A stretch of DNA of 64,000 nucleotides, taken from NCBI RefSeq assembly GCF_027942865.1, contig NC_134529.1, positions 31,295,730 to 31,359,729 on the forward strand, in the 5' to 3' direction. The position numbers and the translations under genes were made by a program. Positions 20,700 through 31,786 of the stretch are shown here, one piece after another (position 1 is the stretch's first letter; each line of letters begins with the position of its first letter). The stretch comes from Odontesthes bonariensis. Its lineage: Eukaryota > Chordata > Actinopteri > Atheriniformes > Atherinopsidae. A model generated the notes under the pieces. That model searched no databases. It was not told where the DNA came from and saw only the letters and a program-made list of their open reading frames with translations.

Positions 20700-23404
20700 T
20701 TATATTGTCGCAAAAAAGTCCAGAAATGGTTGCCATTTACTGTAAAATTTGCTCAAGTTTCTTCTACATGAATATCTAATTTTCTCTACTTTCAAAAATG
20801 ACATAGTCTCTTTGATCCATTGTGTGCTGGAAGGAGCTGTTCTGGATTTCCAATTCAGAAGGAGATGGCGTTTAGCAATTACAGAGGTAAAAGCTATTAC
20901 TTCCAATTCTTTAGTGGAGTATAGGGTATGGTCTTCTGGAAGAGCAAAAATGCCAGTGTGTGGTGAAGTGTGAATAGTCCTTGAGAGTACCTTGGACATG
21001 GTGTTGAAGTAAATTTGACAAAAATTCGTAAGAGCTGGACAAGAGAAAAACATATGTGTAAGATTACAGGGTGAGCCTCCACATCTGTCACAGATATCTA
21101 CCATATTTGGGAAAATCTGTGGCAACCTTGTTTTCGAATAATGGCATCTAAATACAACTTTAAACTGTATTAAGGTCAAACGGGCACAAACAGAGGTTTT
21201 GTGAATGACTTTCAGTGCGGATTCCCTCCAGCATTGATCAAAAATCATTCAAGCTCACGCTCCCAAGTCTCCTTTGTATTGGTGGATAAATGATCATCAT
21301 ATGATTGGATAGAATTGTAAACTTTTGAGATTAAAGACCTGTTCACCCCATGGCTGCTTAGGTGGAAGATGAGGGAAGTTGGGAAATAAGGATTTTGCAC
21401 AGATCCTCACCTGGAAATATCTAAAAAGATGAGAGGGTGGAAGATTGAATTCAGTAACCAGGTCTGCGAAAGAACAAAAGATCTCTTCCTTATAGAAATC
21501 CTCAAAACATTCCAGTTCCTTATCGTGCCATAAGGAGAAAGTGGAATCAGTAAACGCGGGTTTAAAAACAGGGTTCTTTAACAATGGGGTTAGAGCTGTG
21601 GGAGCAGTACATTTAAACTGTTTCCTAAACTGAAACCAAATCTTGAGTGTGGCAATAACCACAGGGTTGAAGGTAAGGCCAGAGGGGTTAGCGGTCGTTG
21701 GGCCGGTCAGTAAAGCAGAAAGAGAGACTGGGGGACACGACTGTGCTTGCAGCTGATACCAGGGTACAACAATTGACTTGGACCAGAGTATAATTTTAGC
21801 TATGTTTACGGCCCAGAAGTAGAATTGAAAATTTGGCAGAGAGAGGCCGCCATGGAACTTACAGTTCTGAAGTACTTTTTGTCTAACTCTAGGTATCTTG
21901 CCATTCCACAAAAAATGACAAATAGTTGATTCAACTGTTTTAAAAAGACTTTTTGGTAAAAACATAGGCAAACATTGAAAAAGAAATAGAAATTTTGGCA
22001 GAACACTCATCTTCACAGTATTTATTCTCCCAATCAAGGAGAGAGGAAGGGAACCCCATTTTTGAAAGTCTGCCTTAATCTCGGCTAAAAGGGGGGAGAA
22101 ATTTTCAGAGTAAAGAGATTTGAACGACCTGGCTATGTTAACCCCAAGATACCTAAATCCCGAAGGGCTCAATGTGAAAGGGATGTCTGACTGGGAGAGT
22201 TGCATCGCTAGTTTATTGACAGGATAACATTCACTCTTGGCAACGTTAACTTTATACCCTGAAAACCGTCCGAATCTACAAAAGAGTGAAATAATGGCGG
22301 GGCAGGCTCCTACTGGATTTTTGAAGTATAGTGGCAGGTCATCGGCGTATAACGATAATTTCAAATCTGTATGAGTCCTGGTGATGCCATCAAAGGTGAG
22401 AGAGGTCCTCAAGTACATAGACAAGGGCTCTATTGCAAGTCAGATGAAAGTTTCTGAATAGTTGAGATCCTTAATTTCCTTATGTGTGCAGAGTATGAAA
22501 TTATCTGACCTCGCGAATATGCTTTTAAGGATTCCCATAGTAGTGCTTTAGAGATAGGTTCCGAATCAGATTGGTTAAGAACAGTAAAATCCTCTATAGC
22601 ACGAGTAATAAACTTATGAAATTTGTCAACTGATAGAAGTGAGGTGTTAAATTGCCACTGGGTGGGATAGCGAGGTCCGGAAGAGATCTGAACATCTATG
22701 GACACCGGTGAGTGATCTGAGACAATAATTGGGTGATACGCGACATTTGTTACTTTTGGCATAAGTTTAGCGTCTACAAAGAAATAGTCTATGCGAGAAA
22801 AAGTCTGGTGCACATGCGAATAAAAAGGGTATTGCCTACTGCTCGGATTACGAAATCTCCAGGGGTCGACATAGCCATTGCTAGACAAGAAATTGCAAAG
22901 AGCCTTGGCCATTGGTGATTGGGTTGAGCCAGGTTTAGAACGGTCTAATTGAGGGTCAATAGCACAGTTTATGTCCCCTCCAAGAATCAAAAAACAGTCA
23001 CTCAGAGAGGGCAGATTTTTAAACAACTTGTTCATAAAACAAGGATTATCAAAATTTGGTGCATATACATTAACTAATAGGACAGGCACACGAAACAGAG
23101 TACCTGAAAATATCAGATATCTGCCATCTCTGTCAGAAATGATATTAGTCAGGGTGAATGGGACAGATTTACCGATCAAGATGGCAACCCCTCTGGCCTT
23201 TGAGTTGAAACTAGAATGGAATAACTTGGCAACCCAGGGACATTTCAGTCTGACTTGATCTTTATTCCTCATGTGGATTTCCTGCAAAAACACAATGTCA
23301 GGTTTCAAGCACTTCAAATGGGAGAACACCCTACATCGCTTAACAGCGCCCCCTAGACCTTTAATATTCCAGCTGATAAATCTTACATTTGAGACATTAG
23401 CCAT
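20700..23404 (-). pseudogene. LINE ORF2 with a large internal deletion
   Basis: The first 325 residues (23404-22430) are an L1-type endonuclease: RFISWNIKGLGG, PDIVFLQEIH, LLVNVYAPN, GGDINCAID, SRIDYFFV and SDHSPV. At 22430 the frame jumps from a linker (KLSSDLQ) straight to LAIEPLSMYL and SLYADDLPLYF, the catalytic aspartate block of the reverse transcriptase, so roughly the first half of that domain is absent. The remainder (22424-21297, then 21248-20700 after a frame break) is the C-terminal region, ending with a zinc-knuckle-like CDRCGGSPCNLTHMFFSC. It cannot make an active enzyme. Confidence 0.88.
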
Positions 23405-23740
23405 ACGAAATGTGAATTAAGATAAGAGGCAACCAGGTTTCCAACCCCACACTCCAGGGATAAAACGGAAAAAGAAAAGGAAGAGAAAAAACAAACAAAA
23501 AACAACAAACAAAAACAAAAATAAACTGACTTATCGAACTCACCCCAAATCCCACACCCTCCCCCCAGAGCACCTACCACTATCCCATCCCCAAATGATA
23601 GGATACCAGTGCTAACTCCACACGGAGTCATGAACCAAAAGAAAAAACTCACGGCTTTGGACCAAAGAGTCATCGTTACTTTGCTCCGGCTTGATCGGAG
23701 CTCCCGGAAACATTTAGAAGATAAAAAAATGTATAGTTAA

Positions 23741-24810
23741 AGGGGCACTAGGTAGCATTTTCACCTAAAATTATAGCCTTCAGGAGTTTAACGAAGGTTA
23801 AACAAGTCAATGGTAAGCGAATGAAGCCTGTCTCGCTCCCAGCAGGGGTCTGTATGCTGAAAATCCCATATGTAACTTCGGCAGGAGCGACCCGCTTCTG
23901 AAGTGTCGTGATGCGCGAGAAGAGTCGTTTGTGTTTACGGCACTTAGCTAGGTCCTGTATGCTAGCTGTAGTTGTAGCTATGTGTTCGCTTGCGTTGAAG
24001 AGCCAACACCAAGCGTTTCCTATTCTGCCTTTCACAGACTGAATATGAAACGTTCGATGTTGGCACTTCCCATCTTTGTGAAATTTCTCCAAGCGTGATC
24101 TTGTTCATCTACCATAGTGACCTGCGTTTTAGATCGCAAAGAGACAGGTGATGGCGGTGCTCTAATTCCTCCTGAGTTCGAGACGTAGCCTAGCTTCAGA
24201 AATACACGGACTGACCTGATTAGAATAAGAATAGCGTTTTGATCCGAACAAGAATTGTTATCTACAAATGAAAATGGATTAATTTGTGATTGTAATCGTA
24301 ATAGTGTAGAGCTAGTCTGCGTTTATTGCGGCGTGTGTTGGTAGTGCCTGCGCGCATCTGTCTAAGATGTAACTTTTGTAAGTGTCTGCTAATACAAAGG
24401 AATCACTCCACGAATACACCATGATGAGGGAAGAATCCCATTCAAGATCAGCAACAGTCCATCCATACATCCATTATCTTCCGCTTGTCCGGGGATCGGG
24501 TCGCGGGGGCAGCAGCCTGAGCAGAGAAACCCAGACGTCCCTGTCCCCGCGGCCACTTCCTACAGCAACAGGATTATAGCATATTATCTTGAGTTCTCTC
24601 TTCAGAAAATCTCTGATTATAGTATCTTACGTGGGCAGTCTACACTTGTGAATCAGATGACTTAACTGCACTGACTAAATAACACAACGGCAGCATTCGC
24701 CACGATGTTTAGTTAGTGGGTGTGTACAGGTGGGCATTTTTACGACAGTGTAGAATTTCAGTTTGACCAATAGAGATCGCTATACTGCCGCTAAACTACC
24801 TTGTATCCCT
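23741..24810. mobile_element. TTAA-flanked DNA element between LINE ORFs
   Basis: Imperfect inverted ends (AGGGGCACTAGGTAG and, inverted, AGGGATACAAGGTAG) are bordered by TTAA at 23737-23740 and 24811-24814. No transposase frame is visible; the frame at 23748-24092 is not recognised. A 105-bp RTE tail is inserted at 24458-24562. Confidence 0.75.
24458..24562 (-). mobile_element. short RTE/Rex3-like 3' end with 9-bp target duplication
   Basis: The reverse complement matches the last 105 bp of the element at 11356-12030 (GACAGGGACGTCTGGG, CGACCCGATCCCCGG, ATGG-type tail). CAGCAACAG flanks it at 24449-24457 and 24563-24571. Confidence 0.9.
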
Positions 24811-25083
24811 TTAAAGATAGGGCCTAAGTATTAAACAACACAAGACTCAGAACCATCTAGGAAATCTGTGCATACATACGCATGTTGACTGGTTATTAGA
24901 ACAATAGGAGTTAAGGTGCCATTTATATCAAAATTAACTGAACATGTCTAAAGTAATGGTATATTATTCAAAATTATTTAGTAGACCGTGTTGTTAAAAA
25001 CCATTCAGCACCACTTTTTTATTTAAGTAACTTAACTGCAATGGCACCTACACCCAAATAACTGTGCAGTAACAAACCCAGGT

Positions 25084-26008
25084 CTACTTGAGTGTTTTCA
25101 CAAAAGCAGCGGCTTCCTTAGGCGATGTAAATTCCCTTGTGACATCCTCTCTGGTGATCCGGAGGCGCGCTGGATGTAACAGCCCAAACCTTATGTCAGG
25201 AATGCCCCTGAGCTGGCGTCTGATGTCACTGAAGGCTGCACCGGCTTTGGCTGTGCGTGTGGTGTAGTCTGGGAAAATGAAGATAGTTGTGTCCTTCACC
25301 TTGAACTGCCGCTGGGTTCTGGCACGTTGTAGGATATCGGCACAGTCTGCATAATAATGTAAACGTGCTATTATGGGACGGGGGGCGCTCGCCGGGTTTC
25401 GGTTTAGGCTGTAGGGATCGATGCGCACAGTCCACAACTAGCTCCTTTCCCAAGTCGAGAGCGTCTTTCGGCAGCGTGGAAACTGTGGATGCGTCGACCG
25501 TGCCGTGTTCCTCGGGTAATCCTATTATCCTGATGTTGTTACGCCGAGACCTCGCCTCCAAATCTTTACATCTACTGTCAAGGGCAACAACCTGGGCCGA
25601 AAGTTTGTCCACCTTACTTTTGAGTGAAACTACATCGTCAGACGACAGCGAGCCCTCCATGTCAATCACAGTTACCTTAAATACATCCACCTCCGACCGG
25701 ATAGCCGCCATGTTAGCATTTCGCTCTGCCTTCACACTCTGCAGCTCGGACTTCACCTGAGCAAAGTTAGCCGTCATTGCCGTCTTCAATTCCGTCTTAA
25801 AAATGCCTACCATCTCTTTTCGAAGAGCGGCGAGAAGTTCAGCCTTGAAGCCCGCAGAAGTTATGCTCGAGACGGTGGTAGCTTCCTCTGGAGGGGTGGC
25901 CGCACCACTCCCCGGGGGTGCAGCCGTAGGGGTAGGCCTCGTTAGCATAGCCGCCGAGTTGTTCGTATGTTTCTGTTTTGCAGGCATTTTGGCATGTAAT
26001 GCAGTCAC
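25084..26008 (-). pseudogene. LINE ORF1 (L1-type nucleic-acid chaperone), frameshifted
   Basis: The N-terminal part (26008 to about 25440) has a low-complexity head, a predicted coiled coil (KSKVDKLSAQVVALDSRCKDLE) and RRNNIRIIGLPE, the usual start of the RRM-like domain. A frameshift near 25440 moves the rest into the frame ending at 25084 (APRPIIARLHYY, FIFPDYTTRTAK, RITREDVTREFTSPKEAAAF), the conserved C-terminal domain. Together they make one ORF1 of usual layout with one break. Confidence 0.85.
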
Positions 26009-26135
26009 AATGAGCTTGTGGAGTCAAAATGTAATAATAGAAAGTTCACGAAAAAGGCCTATATGTTCATTTAAGAGAGTTTCTCAGGAGCTCCCGCAGG
26101 CACGTCTTTCTACATCAGTCGCTAAGCCGGAAGTC

Positions 26136-26583
26136 CCCCCTTGAACTTTTCAACCTTTTGCCACATTTCAGGCTTCAAACATGAAGATATAACATTTTAA
26201 TTTTTTGTGAAGAATCAACAACAAGTGGGACACAATCGTGAAGTGGAATGAAATTTATTGGATGTGTCAAAATTTTCTAAACAAATAAAAAACTCAAAAG
26301 TGGGGCGTGCAATATTATTCGGCCCCCTTGCATTAATACTTTGTAGCGCCGCCTTTTGCTGGGTATGTCTCTATCAGTTTTGCACATCAGAGACTGAAAT
26401 TCTTGCCCATTCTTCCTTGCTGTACAGCTGGAGCTCAGTGAGGTTGGATGGAGAGCGTTTGTGAACAGCAGTCTTCAGCTCTTTCCACAGATTCTCGATT
26501 GGATTCAGGTCTGGACTTTGACTTGGCCATTCCAACACCTGGATATGTTTATTTGGCAGACATCCCAAGTTCCAAAAACTCAT
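26136..26583 (-). pseudogene. Tc1/mariner transposase C-terminal remnant
   Basis: After the second copy of the target duplication the Tc1-like sequence continues. The frame at 26583-26374 encodes [18 protein letters not shown] and [12 protein letters not shown], the C-terminal part of Tc1-type DDE transposases, including the acidic residue block near NPIE. The N-terminal half and the second terminus are missing. Confidence 0.85.
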
Positions 26584-27288
26584 TTCAGGGAGATGACTCA
26601 GTCACACCGGGCGGTGTGCTGAGGAGATAGGCAGCGTTCACCAGCTAAAGCAGAAGCAGGAAGCGATGACAGCACAAATGAAGATCATCAAACAAAAGAG
26701 AGGGTTAAAATACTAGTTTGAGTTAAAAATACTGTCAATATGTGGCTGGAGTGCCGTAGAAACACGATTTTTAAAAAAGAGTTACGAGTGAGTAGCGGCA
26801 GCAAAACACGCCAGCATTCACTCAACCCGGATGTGCTTATGTCCATTAGCATGAAATGTTAGCATGAAATGTTAGCATGAAGTGTTAGCATGAAATGTCG
26901 ATGTTGATGTTAAAAATGGAATGGATTTAGGGACCTAACTGAAAGCTTGGTAACGGAGGCTAACGTGAGGTAATTAACGTGATCATTTCACTAAAGTCTG
27001 TTTTTATTGTCAGGTGACATTGTGTAAAGTTGTTTTGATTATTAGGTTTTAAAACATTACCAAAATACTATATAGGACTATAGTAATAATACATTTAATA
27101 CATTTTGGTATTTCTCAAGTATTTTCTCTCCGGTAAGTTGATGAAATTACAAAAAATGTTGGCATTGAGGCATTAGCTGACTGCTCTTTAACTAATTAAG
27201 TAAGTTTTTTTTCAGCATGACTTTGCAGCTGTGATGATGAATTTAAGAATTTCTCTGTTGTTGTTGTTGTCAGGGAGGTCAGCAGATT
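26584..27288. other. no gene seen
   Basis: Contains three or four short tandem copies of GTTAGCATGAAAT (about 26845-26895) and otherwise AT-rich unique-looking DNA. Confidence 0.45.
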
Positions 27289-27852
27289 CAATTCAATTCA
27301 ATTCATTTTTATTTATATAGCGCCAAATACAACAAATGTCATCTCAAGGCACTTAGATAGTAAGTCCAATTCAAGCCAATTGGAATTCAATTAATTAATA
27401 ATAATCATAATTCATAAAATAATCCAATTCGTTCATATAGAGCCAATTCAAAAACAATTTCCTAGCTAAGAAAACCAACAGATTGCACTGAAAACTTTTT
27501 GTTTTTCGGTCCAATCTCCCGGCCTGAGCGTGCCTGAGGCGACTGTGGAGAGAAACGACTCCCTTTTAACAGGAAGAAACCTCTGGCAGAACCAGACTCA
27601 GGAAGGGTGGCCATCCGCCTCCACCAGCTGGGGTTTGAGAAGACAGAAAAAGGGGGGGGAAGGGGGGGGGGGGATGGGGAGGGGGGCAGGGGGCCACCGC
27701 GACGGCGGCACTGTAACACCATTCAAAGGATATCTGTTGGAACAGGGAAACACGAGTTAATGACCACAATAATATCACATATACATAAAGAGAGTAAAGT
27801 GAGGAAAGATGTGACAGATGAGGCCCCCCAGCAGTCTAGGCCTATAGCAGCT
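27289..27852 (-). mobile_element. L2-type 3' tail copy
   Basis: Starts (plus strand) with an AATTC run, then ATTTATATAGCGCCAAATAC, and follows the L2 3' end at 31787-32360 closely, including a G-rich tract at 27650-27690. The coding part is absent (5' truncation). Confidence 0.85.
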
Positions 27853-30423
27853 TAACAGATATGGTGGTCGCTGCTGTCATGGATCAACCCTCATTCGGAC
27901 TTCAGCACATTTCTACAATGTCCAAACCCTTAAATTTGATCAAATACAGTTCATTGTTGCAGATTAATCTACCCAACAGTATAAATAGCAGAAAAATAAC
28001 TTCTTTATTTAGGCTTGTTTTATATTTTAATCAATTAATTCATATTTTACAGTAGTTTTCTGGCTTGAAGCAAAATAAACAGGGTTACAGATGTATTCAG
28101 TTCACATGAAAATCAAAAAATTAAATAGAGAACATTTATGTCTTCTACAGAAAAGAAGAATTGATCCCGGCTCATCAGTCAAAGCATCTACAGCCACATA
28201 TTTCTCTCCAAGTCATTTGAAGCTTCTTTAAAATTATTTATTCAGCTCAGCTTTGCCACTCAGCTCATTTTCCATCTGACACCAGAGAGAACAGGCAGAC
28301 TGAATGACATCTTTTACAGATGGGCTGTTTGGGACAACAGACAGTAACATCAGGCTCTGTTGAAGGATGTAGATCTGAAGGTAAGCTTCACTGGCATGAT
28401 TCAGTATAAAGGAGGACAAGGTATAGCTGTCCCCTGCTAGCATGCAGGGGTACCCTCTAAGATTTAAAACAGTGATAAATGTCTCTGCCGCTCCAAAAAA
28501 GAAAAAAAGTTAATAAAATACATCGTCAGTGAAGTGATCAATGCACATTATTGGTCAATATTTACCGAAAATTGCTTCGTAAATGTCAAAGTTGTCGTTT
28601 TTGTGCTCCGTCCCGCTAAAAAACGTTCAAACTGACTGACAGCGCTGTGAAGTTTGGAACTATTGGGGCTTACATGAAGCACGTGACAGTCCTAGGTGGC
28701 GACATCAAACCGTGTTGCAACTCTGTATTACTCTATAGCTCTGGTATCACATCATGAAAAATAGTATTTTCTGTGCTTTAGAGCATAAATCATGGTGTAT
28801 GAAGTCAATACCACTTTAAAAAGAAACTCAGATTAAACACAACTTTGGCACTTTAATTGGCCCCAAGTTTTGAAAATACCCCACACAAGTAGACATTCAG
28901 ATTTTCAGTGTGAACTTATGTCACTCCTCAAGTTCACTCCGCCTTCTCTGCTAAGCCCCGCCCACGGATCCAGCAGCAACCTCAGAGGATATCAGTCCTC
29001 AGAGAATATCAACCCCCCACCCCCCACCCCAAAAGCCAGGCTTTCCGCTAAGCCAGCTTCGTGGAACACCCCTCAGGTGATAGCTTGTTGCATCTTTGTT
29101 CTAATGTTGAGTGAAGCCCTGGACAGTTTCAGTGACGTAAAACTCAAGCAACTCTGAATTGGATTTAGTGGTTATATATAGTGTGCAGTGATGTCCTATT
29201 GTTACTTTTAATTGCTTGTATTAGGTATGAATAATATGCTCAGAATGTTCACTCTATTTTTTTCCTTTCAACTGTATCTATCCCACAGGGCTCATGAGCC
29301 AATAAAGTTGATTTAGTTGTTGTGAAGATGACTCCACAACACCCGTATTTCTTTCTGGAGGGTTGAATAGCTTTTGGTAAGCCTTGGCCCTTTTTGACAT
29401 GAAGACTTTGGCAGAATTGATCGTCTGTCTAACCATTTAAGGTGCTATTTAGGATATTTCTATTAGTCACTGTTGATTTGACTTCCTTGATCTTCAGTTG
29501 AAGCTGTATTCTGCAATCCTTTTATCCATTGGCCCATGGTCAAACGTTTGTAATTAAGTCATCTGATCTAAGTCCAGGATCAGATGCAACATCATAGGGA
29601 AGCATCATTATCCGAAGACCAGCGCAAGACTGTCAGACAAGAAACTGAAACAATACCAGAAACAGAGCGCAGGTCGTTTGTAACATCAAAAACGTTCTGG
29701 ACATAAAATACCACTGCCCTGATTACATGGAGCCAGCAGTACTTTAGGTCCGCTGCTATCTTCAGGGAGATAAAACTCTCAGAAGCTTTAATCAAGGAAC
29801 ACACTTTTGGACTGAACAGTAACATGCTGCCATCCACATCCATCAATCCCAACCTCCTGTCTGCAACTTATGCGCATTCAAAAAAACACTCAGAAAATAT
29901 TCCACGTAACAATGACAGCTCTTATAACCACAACACCAAGAATAGTTTGTATGAACATAGTTTCTATAAGTCAGGACTGATCTTTGAACAGCTGAGCCAT
30001 CAACTTATCAAGTCAGGAGAGAGCTAGAGAAAGACATATTTAACTACACGATCATAATCTGTAAGGACAACCCAGCCTTTGGGATGGCTGTAGTTCAGGA
30101 TGAAGAGCCAATCAGAAGCTCCTGATTTCATTTCTGCTTTCCCTGAAATCTGGTCGACCACGTGTCGGCACTGAACCCCATGTTGCCTCCAATGCACTGA
30201 TCTGTGTGCGATTGTGTGTGTTAGAGAAAAAAGCACTGTGTTGCCTTTAACATTACACAAACTAAGGCGTGAGGGAATGGGGGAATGGGGCTTGTAGTAA
30301 GTGCTTTGAGTGGTCAACTTGACTAGAAAAGCATTAGATAAATACAGACCATTGGTATTTAACATTTTTGCTATTTTTTTGGTGCAACAACAATGATTCC
30401 ATAGAGGAACTGAGTGTCACCAG
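27853..30423. other. intergenic DNA, no gene supported
   Basis: Short frames (for example 29592-29852 minus and 28870-29157 plus) have no recognisable domain. A CG-bearing segment at 28440-28740 may be a DNA-element relic. A short AGAAGCTTTAATCAA segment near 29783 recurs in related form near 36072. Confidence 0.4.
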
Positions 30424-31094
30424 GGGCCCGTTGCACAAAAGTAGGATAAGGGATTAAGCCGGGATATGTTGGCTATCCTGGATCAACTTATCCGTGATCC
30501 AGTTGCACAAAAGTGGGATAGAGGGAAGTGAGATATGTTCAGACCTAAGTTACCATGTAGATTTATTCTGTGAAGCTAGCCTGCTCCAGACCAGGCTAAG
30601 TTCCAGGATCTATTTAATCTCATTCCTTATCTCAGTCAGCGGTCGCCACATATGGAAACCAATATTTATTCCACTGCCTAGAACATATTGTTAAAACATT
30701 TAACTATACCCACTATCATTATTGAAACATTTGTGATCATTAATTACAATCATTTTAGATAACTGATGATTTTAGATGAACCATTAGATAATTTACTTTC
30801 CCACAGACTACACATAAAGTACATCACCATATAAATATAAATACACATTAGAGAGTACCATGATGTTCCTTTATTGAACAAGGATGAATCAAAGCAAGTA
30901 AACCATCAGCTCCTTTCAAAACTGAAGTCACACAGTGCTCTACAAGACAAAAAGCACAGAATCAAAGCATGCAGTTTGAGACAAACTGTTTGTAAAAATG
31001 GGCTATACAAATAAAATTGCCTTGCCTATACAGCACAAAAACCTAACAAAAATTCCTCTGCCATTGCAGGCCCAACTTAAATAAACATGCAATA

Positions 31095-31678
31095 TTAATT
31101 AAAATAATTTAACACATATTGGTCTCTGACCAGCCGACCACAGTCGTCATCCGGGAAGATGGCAGGACTGTCCCAGTCTATGAGAGCTGGCACTCTGGGG
31201 GCCCTCTCCTTTCTCAGGCAGGCCACATTGTGGAGGACAGCACAGACCACAGTGATATCACATGCCCTGTCTGGGCTGACTCTCAGGTGGTTCAGACACT
31301 GAAAGCGTGCCTTTAGTAGGCCAAATGTCATTTCTATCCGGGCCCTTGTTCTGGCATGGGCATGGTTGTATGCCAGTTGTGCCTCCAGAGGGTCTGCAAA
31401 TGGAGTGAGCAGAAAAGGCTGGCAGGCATACCCTCTGTCACCCAGCAATACACCCAGGAATTCACCTGTGAACACAAAATGTTACCATCACAACCTCATA
31501 AGTAGTGACAGTCTTAACACAGCCATGATGTTAAAAGTGGTTGTCAATAGAGGTTCTGTGGCTCACCTTGTGATAGGCGCCGATAGATCTCTGAGTTCCG
31601 AAACACTCGGGAGTCGTGCACCGAGCCGGGCCACTTTGCCACAACATTACTGAACAAATAGTTAGCATTGCAGACCAT
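31095..31678 (-). pseudogene. HARBI1-like nuclease, C-terminal two exons
   Basis: DDE-type nuclease of PIF/Harbinger elements. The upstream exon (31678-31567) encodes VCNANYLFSNVVAKWPGSVHDSRVFR and ends at a GTGAGC donor; the downstream exon (from 31465, after a TGTTCACAG acceptor) joins in frame to give SQGEFLGVLLGDRGY, TPFADP, RIEMTFGLLKARFQCL and ends at 31095. The SVHDSR, GDRGY and RxxxExxF blocks are as in the family. The usual CDAN is CNAN here. The N-terminal half is gone: the L2 tail abuts the next upstream donor site. Confidence 0.85.
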
Positions 31679-31786
31679 CTGAAATGATAAGATGTTAAAC
31701 CAATTAATGCACAGTACTGGCAATGTGTGGGCAGGCACATTCTTAATAAAAAGTACACTTGTTAAGTATTTGTCAGGGGACTTACC

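Larger units (their letters stand above)
20387..26135 (-). mobile_element. L1/Tx1-like LINE, both ends present, internally deleted
   Basis: On the minus strand: 5' end at 26135, ORF1 (26008-25084), ORF2 (23404-20700) and a short A-rich tail at 20387-20400. Flanked by a perfect 16-bp target duplication. A TTAA element (23741-24810) sits between the two ORFs. ORF2 has lost its central reverse-transcriptase region. The full 5' end suggests it inserted as a complete copy and decayed in place. Confidence 0.9.

Noticed and set aside
25365-26144. Plus-strand frames of 113-131 aa
   Set aside because: They are antisense to LINE ORF1.
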